Shown here in pieces: positions 46,943 through 56,164 of a stretch of 64,000 bases of DNA. Under the pieces are notes generated by a model. That model was not told where the DNA came from, did no database searches, and saw only the letters and a program-made list of their open reading frames with translations. Made by a program: the position numbers and the translations under genes. This DNA is from Porifericola rhodea (GTDB taxonomy: Bacteria > Bacteroidota > Bacteroidia > Cytophagales > Cyclobacteriaceae): contig NZ_CP119421.1 of NCBI RefSeq assembly GCF_030506305.1, positions 4,666,501-4,730,500 on the forward strand. Direction: 5' to 3'. Numbering within the stretch: the stretch's first letter is position 1; every line of letters starts with the position of its first letter.

Positions 46943-49112
46943 CACTACCTTCATTGTCCACATAAATAGTTTTATCTGAAGCATCTCTGTATAAAGGGAT
47001 CGTAAAGCAGAATGTACTCCCCTCTCCTTCTTCACTTTCTACAGCGATTTTGCCTCCATTTTTTTCTACAAAATCTTTACAAAGAATTAGTCCTAATCCA
47101 GTACCTTTTTCATACGCGGTTCCCAGAGTTGATTTTGTCTGATGGGTAAATAAATTGTTCAATTCATTTTCACTCATTCCTTTACCAGTGTCTTTCACCA
47201 CCAGTTTTAGCATATTGTTCAGACGAGTAGCTTTAACGATCACTTTACCACCAGCTGTAGTGAATTTAATAGCATTCGTTAAAAGGTTACGAACTACTAA
47301 TTTTGTCATTTCATAATCAGCATACACTTCCTGGCTATCACCTACCCTATCCATAATGTAAATATCTTTCTTCTCTGCCTGCGTACTCAGCAAATGAACA
47401 GTATCATTAACAAGCTCTTTGATGTCAAAGAAAGTTGGCTGCGGGCTTATACCTTGCATCTGGCTTTTTGCCCAGTTAAGCAAGTTATCCAGCAAACTGG
47501 TTGTAATATTTACTTTTACTCTAAGCTCTTTAGAAATAACCTGCATCTCCTGAGGCGAAATACGGCCCTGAGTCATCAAATCCAGAATGCCTTCCAGTGA
47601 ATTTAAAGGGCTTCTAAAATCATGAGAAATGATAGACAGCAATTTGTCTTTAATCTGATTTGACTGCTGAAGTTCATCTTTCTGCTGGTTGATACTTTCG
47701 TTCAAGAAAGTCAGCTCTTTGATAATTTCTTCTATTTCCTGCTTTTGCTGAATGAGCCTGCGGTTGGCAATGTTTTTATCTTTATTCGCATTCAACAATA
47801 CGGATACCGCAATAAAGCTAAGTACAAGCCCCAGAGACACAAAAATAACAGCATAGGTCTGTTTTTCTATCAGCACTTGCTGGTCATCCATAACCGCCGC
47901 TTTAAACTCATTATCAGATACAAGTGCAGCATTCTCTAGTTCTTTTTTGTTCAGCTCAAGGAGGATCAATTGCTTACTCTTATATTCATTAAATATACTG
48001 TCTTTGTAAGCATTACTCAAATCAGTGTAAAGCAAGGCTTTTTCGTATTGAGACTGGGCTTTACTTATATCTGCCATTACATGAGCTGCTTCTTTAATCT
48101 GGTTTTTTGAGGAAGAGCTTTTAGCATAGGCTAATGCTTTGGAAGCATACTTTTTAGCTTCAGCATATTGCTTTTTTTGCAAATACAATTTACCCAATAA
48201 TATCATTGAATTAGTTTGCTCATGCTTATCCTGCAATTGATTTTGGATATCCAGAGCCTCCTCTAAGTGGCTTTTAGCTTCTTGAAAATCATCCAGTTCC
48301 AGATATACTTTTCCCATAGACTGTAGGTTGATCGCCAGTCCGGTATTATCATCATAAGCTTTGTCTACCTTATAAGACTGAAGGTAATAATAGAGCGCAC
48401 TATCGTATTGCCCCAGATTCAGGTACACATCTCCTAGATTATGCAATGGAAAGGTAATACTTTGCTCTAGCTGATACTCTTCACCTATTTGATACGACAT
48501 ACGTAGAGCCTCCAGCGCTTTCTGAGGAAGGCCATTGCTGGTATAGATAAGGCCGATATTATTGTATAGAGTAAGTTCACTTTCAGGGTCATGGAGACCA
48601 CCTTTTGTTTCCAATGACCGCAAATAATAAGATAGTGCCTCATCGTAATCCCCCAAATCATCATAGATGACACCAATATTGTTTAACGCCTTACTGATGC
48701 CAATACTATCTTTTAACTGCATAAAAAGCCTTAATGCGGACTGCAAATACTCTAGAGCAAGCTTATCCTGATCCAGAAGATCATAGGCCAGCCCCACTTC
48801 ACTTTTAGCAATTGCTTTTTCTTCTAGGTTTCCACCGTATTCTGCTTTCTTCAGCTTTTCCAGCTTTTGAGCTAGAATAGTCTCTGCACTTACAATGCTA
48901 TCTGTAGAATGAAATGGAAGGTTAGCTATTGAGTCCGCAAAATGATTGAGCGAATAATTAGTTAGCGCATAAGAGTTTGTAGTTATATTACAGAATGCAA
49001 CAAAAAGTAGAAATAAAGCAATGTGCTTCAAATTGACATTGATTTTAGCCCGTAATGTGTATAGGTAATTCGGGTTTCTCATTGAATAGGAGATATTTCT
49101 TTGGTTTCTCAT
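46926..49112 (-). CDS. TPR-repeat sensor histidine kinase
   Basis: A 728-residue hybrid-looking but receiver-free histidine kinase. An N-terminal hydrophobic segment ('ALFLLFVAFCNITTNSYA') is a signal or anchor. About seven TPR units follow ('SKALNNIGVIYDDLGDYDEA', 'LYNNIGLIYTSNGLPQKALE', 'FPLHNLGDVYLNLGQYDSAL'). A membrane helix near 425-445, a coiled coil and HisKA with 'LLSIISHDFRSPLNSLEGIL', and HATPase ('LLTNAIKFT', 'DTGKGMSE', 'GTGLGLILCKDF') complete it. No response regulator is adjacent. It is divergent from the TPR protein at 49608. Either of two ATG codons (49112 or 49082) could be the start. Confidence 0.92.
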   Translation of the reverse strand: MRNQRNISYSMRNPNYLYTLRAKINVNLKHIALFLLFVAFCNITTNSYALTNYSLNHFADSIANLPFHSTDSIVSAETILAQKLEKLKKAEYGGNLEEKAIAKSEVGLAYDLLDQDKLALEYLQSALRLFMQLKDSIGISKALNNIGVIYDDLGDYDEALSYYLRSLETKGGLHDPESELTLYNNIGLIYTSNGLPQKALEALRMSYQIGEEYQLEQSITFPLHNLGDVYLNLGQYDSALYYYLQSYKVDKAYDDNTGLAINLQSMGKVYLELDDFQEAKSHLEEALDIQNQLQDKHEQTNSMILLGKLYLQKKQYAEAKKYASKALAYAKSSSSKNQIKEAAHVMADISKAQSQYEKALLYTDLSNAYKDSIFNEYKSKQLILLELNKKELENAALVSDNEFKAAVMDDQQVLIEKQTYAVIFVSLGLVLSFIAVSVLLNANKDKNIANRRLIQQKQEIEEIIKELTFLNESINQQKDELQQSNQIKDKLLSIISHDFRSPLNSLEGILDLMTQGRISPQEMQVISKELRVKVNITTSLLDNLLNWAKSQMQGISPQPTFFDIKELVNDTVHLLSTQAEKKDIYIMDRVGDSQEVYADYEMTKLVVRNLLTNAIKFTTAGGKVIVKATRLNNMLKLVVKDTGKGMSENELNNLFTHQTKSTLGTAYEKGTGLGLILCKDFVEKNGGKIAVESEEGEGSTFCFTIPLYRDASDKTIYVDNEGSELVGK

Positions 49113-49223
49113 TCTGGATACTAAAGTCGGGCTTTATGTCATGAGTTTTATCATGCAGACCCTAAGTTCCTTACGCTCGTACGTTTTCTATTTTGTTTCT
49201 AAAATAAATGAACAGAACGATGT

Positions 49224-49231
49224 CAAAGATA
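49224..49231 (-). promoter_or_regulatory. candidate -7 promoter element for the TPR histidine kinase
   Basis: The minus strand reads TATCTTTG (TAnnTTTG), 112 bp before the ATG at 49112. A -33 element at the expected spacing is not evident. Confidence 0.25.
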
Positions 49232-49340
49232 TAATTAATCAGCATAAATCGTTTTATAAAATTTTTCAGAAGTTTAGTTTTCTTGAATTTCACAAATCCA
49301 TCGTTGAAAAATGACTTTTACCTTACGTCTATAAGGAAAT

Positions 49341-49368
49341 GTAAAATAGTATTGAAACTACTATTTAC
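49341..49368. repeat. imperfect inverted repeat with 7-nt centre
   Basis: GTAAAATAGTA (49341-49351) pairs with TACTATTTAC (49359-49368) with one bulged A and a 7-nt centre. It is 239 bp upstream of the TPR protein gene and 229 bp upstream of the kinase gene. Confidence 0.45.
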
Positions 49369-49459
49369 TTAAAAAAACAACGTGCGAACAAATAACCTGT
49401 CCTAACATTCACTAACATAATAACTTGAAATAACATGGATTGATTTTTGGCAACTTGTA

Positions 49460-49479
49460 TCAGTAGATATTACTACTGA
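49460..49479. repeat. TCAGTAG-N6-CTACTGA inverted repeat
   Basis: A perfect 7-bp inverted repeat with a 6-bp spacer, a typical operator geometry, 128 bp upstream of the TPR protein start. Confidence 0.5.
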
Positions 49480-49607
49480 CCTTCAGTGCTTATTCATTTT
49501 TATATTGACTTATTGTTATTGATAAGATGAGTAACACAAAATAAAAATAACTAATCAGAATATAAGCCAGATATAAATTTTTTAAGACATTTATGAGTTA
49601 ATAAGGA

Positions 49608-50819
49608 ATGAGAAAGATCAGTACATTATTCATTATTATGCTGCTCAGTTTGAAGGCGCTTGCACAGCCAGAAACAGCTGATGATTTGTTCAAACATGCT
49701 AACAATCTTTATCAGGAAGCTAAGTTTAGCTCAGCCTTAAACTTTGTAAATAGGGCAATTGCTCAGGAAGCAAAAAAACACGACTACTATCAATTGCGGG
49801 CAGAAATTTTTGAGTCGCTGGAAGATCTACCTTCTGCACTAACTGACTATACAATTATTACTCATCTACAGCCTGAAATTACGGATTACTGGTTCAAAAA
49901 AGCTCAACTGAACTATAAACTTGCAAGATACGAAACAGCGCTCACAGATTTACATCACTTACTAAACATGCCAGAAGGCCCAACTACAGCGGTCTATTTT
50001 AAAGGTAAAACTGATGCGCTAGGTTTTGCAGCCAGCAATATGAGCACAATCCAGTCAGATATGGAGGCTGAACTGTATAATTATATAAGTATGTCTCATC
50101 TGGCTTTAAACAATATTGACAGTGCGAAAACTTATATCAATCTTGCTATTGAACATAAGCCATCTGAAGCCGATTATTTTGCCAATCTGGCTTTAGTATT
50201 TGAAGCAGAACAGGATACAGTTGCTGCTATTCGTAGTTATCAGCAAGCTTTGGCTCGTCAATCTGATCATGAGCTTGCTCTAAGAAACATATCTTTGCTG
50301 GCTACTGACTCAGACTCTAAAAAATTTATAGAAGAAGCATACGACCTGGCAATAGCTCAGGAAGCTTCTTACCAATCTTATTTTAATCGCGCAGTCCTTC
50401 GTCAATCAAAAGGTGAACATAGAAAAGCAGTTCAGGATTTTGATCAGGCATTAGCTTTAGCCGGTAATAATACAGAAATGCTAATTTTAAGAGGTTATAG
50501 CAAAGAAAAGTCAGCAGGTTTAGAAGGGGCTATTGAAGATTACAGTACCGCTCTTAAGCATAACCCTAATCATGTTAAAGCCTACTCCAACCGAGCTAAT
50601 GCTTACTATAAACTAAAACGATACAATGAAGCATTGGACGACTATAACACTGTTATTAGTTTGAACCCTGAAGAAGCTAAATATTATTATAACAGAGGAA
50701 TTACTCTATATTATCTGGGTAAGATAAGCAGGGCCTGTACTGATCTGAACAAATCATTAGATATGGGCTTTTTAGCGGCACAAAAGCCGCTTAAGAAGTT
50801 TTGTAAGCCCTCTTATTAA
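49608..50819 (+). CDS. exported TPR-repeat protein
   Basis: A 403-residue protein with a signal peptide (MRKISTLFIIMLLSLKALAQ) and about nine tetratricopeptide repeats, for example 'HANNLYQEAKFSSALNFVNR', 'FNRAVLRQSKGEHRKAVQDF' and 'SNRANAYYKLKRYNEALDDY', ending in the frequent Bacteroidota tail 'ACTDLNKSLDMGFLAAQKPL'. It is probably a periplasmic protein-interaction scaffold. Its divergent partner is a histidine kinase with the same kind of repeats, which hints at a shared pathway. Confidence 0.9.
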   Translation: MRKISTLFIIMLLSLKALAQPETADDLFKHANNLYQEAKFSSALNFVNRAIAQEAKKHDYYQLRAEIFESLEDLPSALTDYTIITHLQPEITDYWFKKAQLNYKLARYETALTDLHHLLNMPEGPTTAVYFKGKTDALGFAASNMSTIQSDMEAELYNYISMSHLALNNIDSAKTYINLAIEHKPSEADYFANLALVFEAEQDTVAAIRSYQQALARQSDHELALRNISLLATDSDSKKFIEEAYDLAIAQEASYQSYFNRAVLRQSKGEHRKAVQDFDQALALAGNNTEMLILRGYSKEKSAGLEGAIEDYSTALKHNPNHVKAYSNRANAYYKLKRYNEALDDYNTVISLNPEEAKYYYNRGITLYYLGKISRACTDLNKSLDMGFLAAQKPLKKFCKPSY

Positions 50820-50823
50820 CGTA

Positions 50824-50848
50824 TAAAAAAAGGGACCATAAGTCCCTT
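50824..50848 (-). terminator. intrinsic terminator of the ParB-like gene
   Basis: AAGGGAC (50830-50836) and GTCCCTT (50842-50848) form a perfect 7-bp stem. On the minus strand it is followed by seven T. It lies 22 bp after the stop of the ParB-like gene and may also act on the convergent TPR gene. Confidence 0.8.
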
Positions 50849-50870
50849 AGTTTGCTTTTCCATTAATTTC

Positions 50871-51821
50871 TTAAGCATTGGCATACTTGCCAAATAACTC
50901 GTCTTCCAGCCTTTTAAGATAAGCCTTAGCCTCTTTTAGAGAGTTTTTATCTTTTTGCTGAATTGTTTTATTTACAGAAGAGACAATATTAGCTTTGATG
51001 CGCTTAATTCTATCCTCTTTATTGGTAAATACGGGTTCGCTACCTTTAATTGTTTCAATAGCTTCATTTACTCTTTCGTCAAGCTCTGCCTGCGCTTTTT
51101 GCGCTTTGTGGGCTTCTTTTTCCTGACGGATAGCTTTTGCTTTGTTGTACAAATCAGCTTCGTTCTTAATTTTACCTACCTGGCGCAGGTCTTTCACTTG
51201 AGCGAGCGTTTGCACATCGCTTTTCTTAACTTTAATTCTTCCTAAAAGGATATCATTTTTCATTTTAGGATTACCCTTGGCGATAAGCTCTATACCCTTG
51301 GCAAATTCTGCATCACGAAGAATGGTACGATCACTAACATTGAATTCACGAGCTAAAACTTCTGACGTCTTATCGCCACTTTGCCCACTAGAGAGCACTT
51401 TATCGTAGCCTCCGCGCTTCTTTTTCATGCGCTCATACTTTAGACCTCTGAAGTAGCTAAGCTGATCAGGGTTAAGATTTCTTCTTCCTAACTGGTGGTT
51501 AATCATCCAGTCTTTTGCCTCCTCCTCAGATCCAAACTTGATAATTCTAACTCGGAAAGGAATATCATGTTTTGTACAGATCTGATACCTATTGTGACCG
51601 TCTACCAATACGAGGTCACCATTTTTCTTGTTCCATAAAGTTAAAGGGTCTAAACAACCATTCAGCTTAATGTTTTCCTCCAACTGTTCACGGCTATCTT
51701 CTGAAAGTGGTGTAATAAAGTTCTGAAGTTCAGATTTTACTTTAATATCATCATAATTGATGTATTCTGAACTGCCGTTATCAGTTATCACCTGAATTTC
51801 GCTTAATAGGCTTTCTTCCAT
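50871..51821 (-). CDS. orphan ParB-N domain protein
   Basis: A 316-residue protein with an N-terminal ParB/sulfiredoxin-type nucleotide-binding fold: 'DSREQLEENIKLNGCLDPLTLW' and 'NGDLVLVDGHNRYQICTKHD' (residues 74-78, the DGHNR version of the CTP/ATP-binding patch), then 'QLGRRNLNPDQLSYFRGLKY' as seen in plasmid and phage ParB-like proteins, and an HTH 'TSEVLAREFNVSDRTILRDA' (about 152-171). The last 110 residues are charged coiled coil. No parA-like gene is nearby, so it is not a standard segregation pair. It may be a regulator or a relic of a mobile element. Confidence 0.85.
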   Translation of the reverse strand: MEESLLSEIQVITDNGSSEYINYDDIKVKSELQNFITPLSEDSREQLEENIKLNGCLDPLTLWNKKNGDLVLVDGHNRYQICTKHDIPFRVRIIKFGSEEEAKDWMINHQLGRRNLNPDQLSYFRGLKYERMKKKRGGYDKVLSSGQSGDKTSEVLAREFNVSDRTILRDAEFAKGIELIAKGNPKMKNDILLGRIKVKKSDVQTLAQVKDLRQVGKIKNEADLYNKAKAIRQEKEAHKAQKAQAELDERVNEAIETIKGSEPVFTNKEDRIKRIKANIVSSVNKTIQQKDKNSLKEAKAYLKRLEDELFGKYANA

Positions 51822-52619
51822 AATAAAGTGTAAATGATAATTATTCTAAATCGTTACTAACAATCTTGGGTGTAGGTGTAATATTAACTTATATGACGTT
51901 TTCAAATAAAGGGATAGTATTATTGATACCATTTCTTATATACTGAATTCAACTCAATAAGTTTATATTTTTTTTATTAATGCTTTTTGAGAGCGTTTAA
52001 GTCTTCTGAAAATCTAAAGATTTTGTTAAAAATTTAAAACAAACTGCAATATGTTGTTTTTTAAGACAATTACCATACATCATGTAATTCTTTTAGTCCT
52101 GTAAATATGATCACCTCCTCACTAAAAACAATTGTATTATGCCATATGATAGTGAACGTTTGTCACTTTTAAAGTTACATAGTTAACTAAAAGTTCCTTA
52201 AAAACTAATCAAAATTGCTCATAATTGCTACATAAAAATACGCTATCCCCTGTATTCTGCCAAGTTCAAACCTATTATCACTTTAAAATATTTTCCAATT
52301 TATATAAAATGAACTTTGTCCAAAAAAATCACTTCTATTAAAATTCCGCATTATTAAAATAATCACACTAGCCACATCTATCAAACTGTCAAAAAATAAA
52401 GACATTCAGTACAGGCAAACTTGAGCTAAAAACAAGAAGCATGAGTGGTAGCACACAATAATACGAATTATTATGTTCCAGATACAACATTGCTATCTAT
52501 ACTTTGTATGCTCGCAGAAATGAAAAAAAATTTTACTCTTAAAGATAATTAGTAATTTATTACTATAGGTTTTAGCCTATTATACTAATCTAAATACTTT
52601 TAATAGTAATAAATATGAA
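51822..52619. other. 798-bp gene-free AT-rich region upstream of the ParB-like gene
   Basis: This is the longest gap in the window. I see no protein-like ORF on either strand and no tRNA or obvious structured RNA. The only symmetric element noted is the palindrome ATTATT-AA-AATAAT at 52350-52363. The stretch could hold binding sites of the ParB-like protein, an untranslated leader or an unrecognised RNA. Confidence 0.5.
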
Positions 52620-52835
52620 TCACTCGGGCTGGTCAAGCTGAATGTCATGCTTATTTAACCAATCTTTCCAGGTCGGAATTTTTCGGGCCAAAGGGTGTAA
52701 GCAGGGATCATAACGAATCTCTTTGTACTCTTCATATGAACGGGTCAACAGCTTCTGAAATCCCTCTGGGAGCTCAGACCATTTAAGTTTTTCCTTTTCT
52801 TTCTTTAATGCAGTCATTTCAGGATTTAAATTCAT
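52620..52835 (-). CDS. 71-residue hypothetical protein
   Basis: A short, charged protein (MNLNPEMTALKKEKEKLKWS...) with 'LPEGFQKLLTRSYEEYKEIR' and a C-terminal 'PTWKDWLNKHDIQLDQPE'. The composition and the aromatic/proline pattern look protein-like, and nothing overlaps it, but I do not recognise a family. It is divergent from the Cys-motif gene at 53023. Confidence 0.5.
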   Translation of the reverse strand: MNLNPEMTALKKEKEKLKWSELPEGFQKLLTRSYEEYKEIRYDPCLHPLARKIPTWKDWLNKHDIQLDQPE

Positions 52836-52922
52836 ATCAAGATTAAGCTAAATGAATCTGATATTGTTATACGAAAACGATAATTTTTAGATTTAAGTCT
52901 AAAGTTTGACCAATAAGTCAAT

Positions 52923-52930
52923 TACTTTTG
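52923..52930 (+). promoter_or_regulatory. candidate -7 element for the Cys-motif protein
   Basis: TACTTTTG matches TAnnTTTG, 93 bp before the ATG at 53023. A TTTG lies upstream at 52904-52907 but the spacing (15 bp) is shorter than usual. Confidence 0.3.
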
Positions 52931-53022
52931 TTTTTATCGCAAGGCTTTAGTTAGTGCACGTAAAAGCATGTAACGTAAAGCATGCTCAGTAGTTATGCAG
53001 ATGATAGAAAAAGAGTAACCCT

Positions 53023-53610
53023 ATGAATTTACACAAATTTCCAGCCACTGATATACCCGAAATTTTTCAGCCCTATGACAAAAGTGAGCACTTTAGCCAT
53101 TGTGTAAGCTGTAATGTCTACCTGCTGGACGAAAGTATTGAATATGTTATTGAAAAAGCAATACGCCAGTATCCTGAATATGGTACAACAGACGTAATTT
53201 TTGAATACGCGATGTGCCTTAAGTGCGCTGAAAAAATGCGTAAAGAGCTTTCTGAAGAATCTTTGCAGAGAATAGAGGCTTATATAATGAAGCAGGGTAA
53301 ACTGATAGAGCAAAGCCAGAAACTACGTGATGCACATAACTGGAATGTAAAAGATTGGTTAAGCAAATGTGCTTTTACCGGCCAGGCAATAGAAGATCAA
53401 AGTGAATACCAGATTATCGCGCACTGTAAAGGCAATCAGTTGGTTTTTTCTGCTATGCCTTATATGATTAGTGCTCAGGCTATGGAAGAAATGTCAGAAT
53501 TACTCTCTCAAAAAACGCAGGACGAACTTAATCGTTTTATTGATGATAACTTTGGCATACCACCTGAACTAAAAAAGCCAATTATAGATAATCCGGTTGT
53601 TTTGCTATAA
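53023..53610 (+). CDS. hypothetical protein with a putative CxxC-CxxC zinc site
   Basis: A 195-residue cytosolic protein. Two CxxC pairs at residues 27-30 ('FSHCVSCNVYLLDES') and 65-68 ('YAMCLKCAEKMRKEL') are spaced like a zinc-binding knuckle pair. The rest is helical, and a further 'KCAFTGQAIEDQSEYQIIAH' segment carries two Cys/Gly features. No family is recognised. It could bind Zn or an Fe-S cluster. It ends 2 bp before the convergent GH9 gene. Confidence 0.65.
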   Translation: MNLHKFPATDIPEIFQPYDKSEHFSHCVSCNVYLLDESIEYVIEKAIRQYPEYGTTDVIFEYAMCLKCAEKMRKELSEESLQRIEAYIMKQGKLIEQSQKLRDAHNWNVKDWLSKCAFTGQAIEDQSEYQIIAHCKGNQLVFSAMPYMISAQAMEEMSELLSQKTQDELNRFIDDNFGIPPELKKPIIDNPVVLL

Positions 53611-53612
53611 GT

Positions 53613-56099
53613 TCATAGCGCTGTTTGGTCAATTCTGGTAAATGAATAGCCCTGTGCTTTTAAGCGGGAAATGATTTCATCCAGATAAAGATATAACTTA
53701 TCTGTGCGTCGTGGATCAGTGCCAAAATGGATTAGTAAATTAAATCCATTTAAGCCAGACGGCTTTTCTACTGATTTCTCAAGAATATTTTGCATAAGCT
53801 GCCCGCTTGTTAAATATTTACTTTTAAGCTCCGGGTAAGTCCAATCCTGATTACTTAGAGTTCCTGGTGTAAAATTTATCAGTTTTAGCCCCAGATGTTT
53901 AGTCCAGGCAGCAATTGTGTCATTATACCACTCGTAAGGTGGCAGATAAAACAAAGCATCTTTTCTTTCTATACCAAAGTTTTTCATTTCGCGGTAATTG
54001 TTTTCCACATCTGCATTAAAGTCTGCACAGCCAACCAGCAAAGAGTCTCTCTTCTCCCAACTTGCATACAGCAGGTGCTGGTCGGAATGAGCCCCCAGAT
54101 AATGCCCATCCTCTATAAGTTGCTTTATAATTGAATGGTGATCAGGCTCCCGGTAAAAATCACCAGTGAAGAAGAAGGAAGCTTTCACCTCATGTTTATC
54201 TAATGCTTCTTTAATTGGCAAATAACCGTCAGCATATTCATGAGCTGAAAACATAAGATTAATCTGCATTTGAGTAGAGTCGGTTCGGTTAATAGCGCCA
54301 AAATGATAGTTTAGCTTTCCGGCAGGGCGTGTGCGCTGCCCTTCTTTTTGCAGTGCTGACAACAAATACACCAGACTGGCAGTACCATCCATGGTAGGCT
54401 CATTGGTAGAGTAGTCCCCGAAGTCATCATGGTACACTACCAAATCTGACTGAAATTTGGCATACATATCTTCATTAACTAAGAGCAAGCCTTTCAGATT
54501 ATTAAAAATAGACCCATAAACAGGTCCATCCACCAATCCTCCACTTAAATGGTATCCTTTAAGATAGGTAAGAGAAGAATGGGGATTTCTTGGATAATTG
54601 CCATGCTCAGGTAGCCCAACTATCATGCTCACTCCCCACGGATTACACCCCAATAACCAGTCGCGAAGTGCGGCTTCCATCTCAGCAAACTGAGTATCAC
54701 CGCTAATCTGTTTATAAAGATGGGCCTGAGAGGCTGCTGCAGTTACTAAATTGTTTGAACACCATATGAATGGCACTCCCATTAAAAAAGGATTGTTCTT
54801 CCCCCTATCTAGAATTTTTTGGAGGCCAACCTTCATCTTTTCCTGAAAAGCAGTTTCTACTCCCTCTTGCTGGCTCATACTTAATTTTGGGTGGCCAACA
54901 TTCCAAAAAGGATACCATTGATAGTGGCGGGCAGTATCTGCACCCATCCAGGGAGTACTTACTTCTCTTTTACCATAACTTACCCCCTTATCCAGCCACT
55001 TGGGCTCATGACTCAAATGGTATAATTCAGCAGCTGCCAGTTCCATATCGTCCACCCAATTATCTTCTTCATAAAAATATGGTGCATTACCGGGTGCAGT
55101 CTGGCTAACTCCTGGCTTAGATTCACCGAATGCAAAAGCATCACGAGCCTTTTGTTGAAGTAAACTAGAAAAAGCTGTGTCATCTTCAAAGATCTGGGCA
55201 GCCAACGCAAAGGCGGAAGCAAATTTTCCCGCAGTTGAAGCTACTCCTGTAGCTCGGTTCTTGTACTTTAGTCCCTGAGGCTTACCGGTAATAAAATATA
55301 CAGGTCTTTCCTTTCCTTTTCCATAACTCACTTCATCGTGGTTAGGCAAGCGGTATCCTGCATGATCTCTATCATCCGCGATTTGGTTGTACATCTCGCC
55401 AGGAGCGGGGTTCATTTTAAGGAGCCAGTCTAACCCCCAACGTGCTTCGTCAAGAACATCTGCCACGCCATTACTACCCTTATGCCCTACTGCATCATAT
55501 TCATCAACAAAAGAGTCAGGGTTCTGCTGATAGGCAAGAAGCATTTGGTATACCGCATTAGAGGAGGTAGCCGTATACTGCAAATAGTCGGTAGCGTCGT
55601 GCCACCCGCCGCGCACATTGACATAAGTAGAATCTGCTGAAGGGTGGTATACTCTAAACCCATCCTGAAAGTGGCAGGAATCTTTAAGAAAAGGATTATA
55701 GCCACAGCGCTGTTGTCGCATGTAGTTTAATAGAAAGTCCGCAGTGCCATCGTATACATCATAGGCTATATGAAAAACAGGAGATTGAGCATCTGCCGAT
55801 TTGATGTAATAAGCCCCGACCTGTTTGAAATCGGAAAAATTTAGTCTATGCCCACTCTTAAATGCCGCATAAGCTCCATAAGAAGTTATATCTCCACTTC
55901 TCCAGACTTCTTCATCCGTCATGGCATCGTAGAGAGCAAAAGTATTTAGTTCAAGCAGATCTTTAGATACTAGTACAGCTACTTTTTTAGCCTCCGGCAA
56001 ATAACCCAGTTGGTTAATACGAATCCAGCTTTGCGCGTAAAGTTGAGCATTTACCAGCAGCAACAGGGCACAAAAAAAAGTTGATATAGTTTTAGGCAT
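53613..56099 (-). CDS. GH9 glycoside hydrolase fused to a CE4-like polysaccharide deacetylase domain
   Basis: An 828-residue secreted protein. Signal peptide to about residue 22; CelD_N-type Ig-like domain ('WIRINQLGYLPEAKKVAVLV'); GH9 (alpha/alpha)6 domain with the catalytic-base Asp in 'VRGGWHDATDYLQYTATSSN' (about 166), 'GVADVLDEARWGLDWLLKMN', and the acid Glu in 'STNEPTMDGTASLVYLLSAL' (about 566). From about residue 600 a NodB/CE4-like domain follows: 'KHEVKASFFFTGDFY', 'GAHSDQHLLYA' (HSxxH near 668) and 'DALFYLPPYEWYN'. The usual TFDDG of motif 1 is replaced by 'FSAHEYADG'. It may deacetylate and cleave an amino-sugar or beta-glucan polymer. Confidence 0.9.
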   Translation of the reverse strand: MPKTISTFFCALLLLVNAQLYAQSWIRINQLGYLPEAKKVAVLVSKDLLELNTFALYDAMTDEEVWRSGDITSYGAYAAFKSGHRLNFSDFKQVGAYYIKSADAQSPVFHIAYDVYDGTADFLLNYMRQQRCGYNPFLKDSCHFQDGFRVYHPSADSTYVNVRGGWHDATDYLQYTATSSNAVYQMLLAYQQNPDSFVDEYDAVGHKGSNGVADVLDEARWGLDWLLKMNPAPGEMYNQIADDRDHAGYRLPNHDEVSYGKGKERPVYFITGKPQGLKYKNRATGVASTAGKFASAFALAAQIFEDDTAFSSLLQQKARDAFAFGESKPGVSQTAPGNAPYFYEEDNWVDDMELAAAELYHLSHEPKWLDKGVSYGKREVSTPWMGADTARHYQWYPFWNVGHPKLSMSQQEGVETAFQEKMKVGLQKILDRGKNNPFLMGVPFIWCSNNLVTAAASQAHLYKQISGDTQFAEMEAALRDWLLGCNPWGVSMIVGLPEHGNYPRNPHSSLTYLKGYHLSGGLVDGPVYGSIFNNLKGLLLVNEDMYAKFQSDLVVYHDDFGDYSTNEPTMDGTASLVYLLSALQKEGQRTRPAGKLNYHFGAINRTDSTQMQINLMFSAHEYADGYLPIKEALDKHEVKASFFFTGDFYREPDHHSIIKQLIEDGHYLGAHSDQHLLYASWEKRDSLLVGCADFNADVENNYREMKNFGIERKDALFYLPPYEWYNDTIAAWTKHLGLKLINFTPGTLSNQDWTYPELKSKYLTSGQLMQNILEKSVEKPSGLNGFNLLIHFGTDPRRTDKLYLYLDEIISRLKAQGYSFTRIDQTAL

Positions 56100-56164
56100 G
56101 CTTAGTGTAGTTTCTCTAATCTCGTAAAACTACAATCATGTGCATTTTTAGGATAATTTGCAAT

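Larger units (their letters stand above)
49113..49607. other. 495-bp divergent intergenic region
   Basis: This gap separates the TPR histidine kinase (minus) from the TPR protein (plus). No credible ORF is seen. It holds three inverted repeats: CCTTA-N6-TAAGG (49321-49336), an arm pair over 49341-49368, and TCAGTAG-N6-CTACTGA (49460-49479). They suggest regulatory binding sites or RNA structure for one or both genes. Confidence 0.5.

Noticed and set aside
51822-52619. Possible replication origin or CRISPR-like locus in the AT-rich gap
   Set aside because: No DnaA-box cluster, no iterated repeats with spacers and no replication gene are seen nearby.
50871-52835. Prophage or integrative element around the ParB-like gene
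   Set aside because: No integrase, transposase, phage structural gene, tRNA target or direct-repeat ends could be found.
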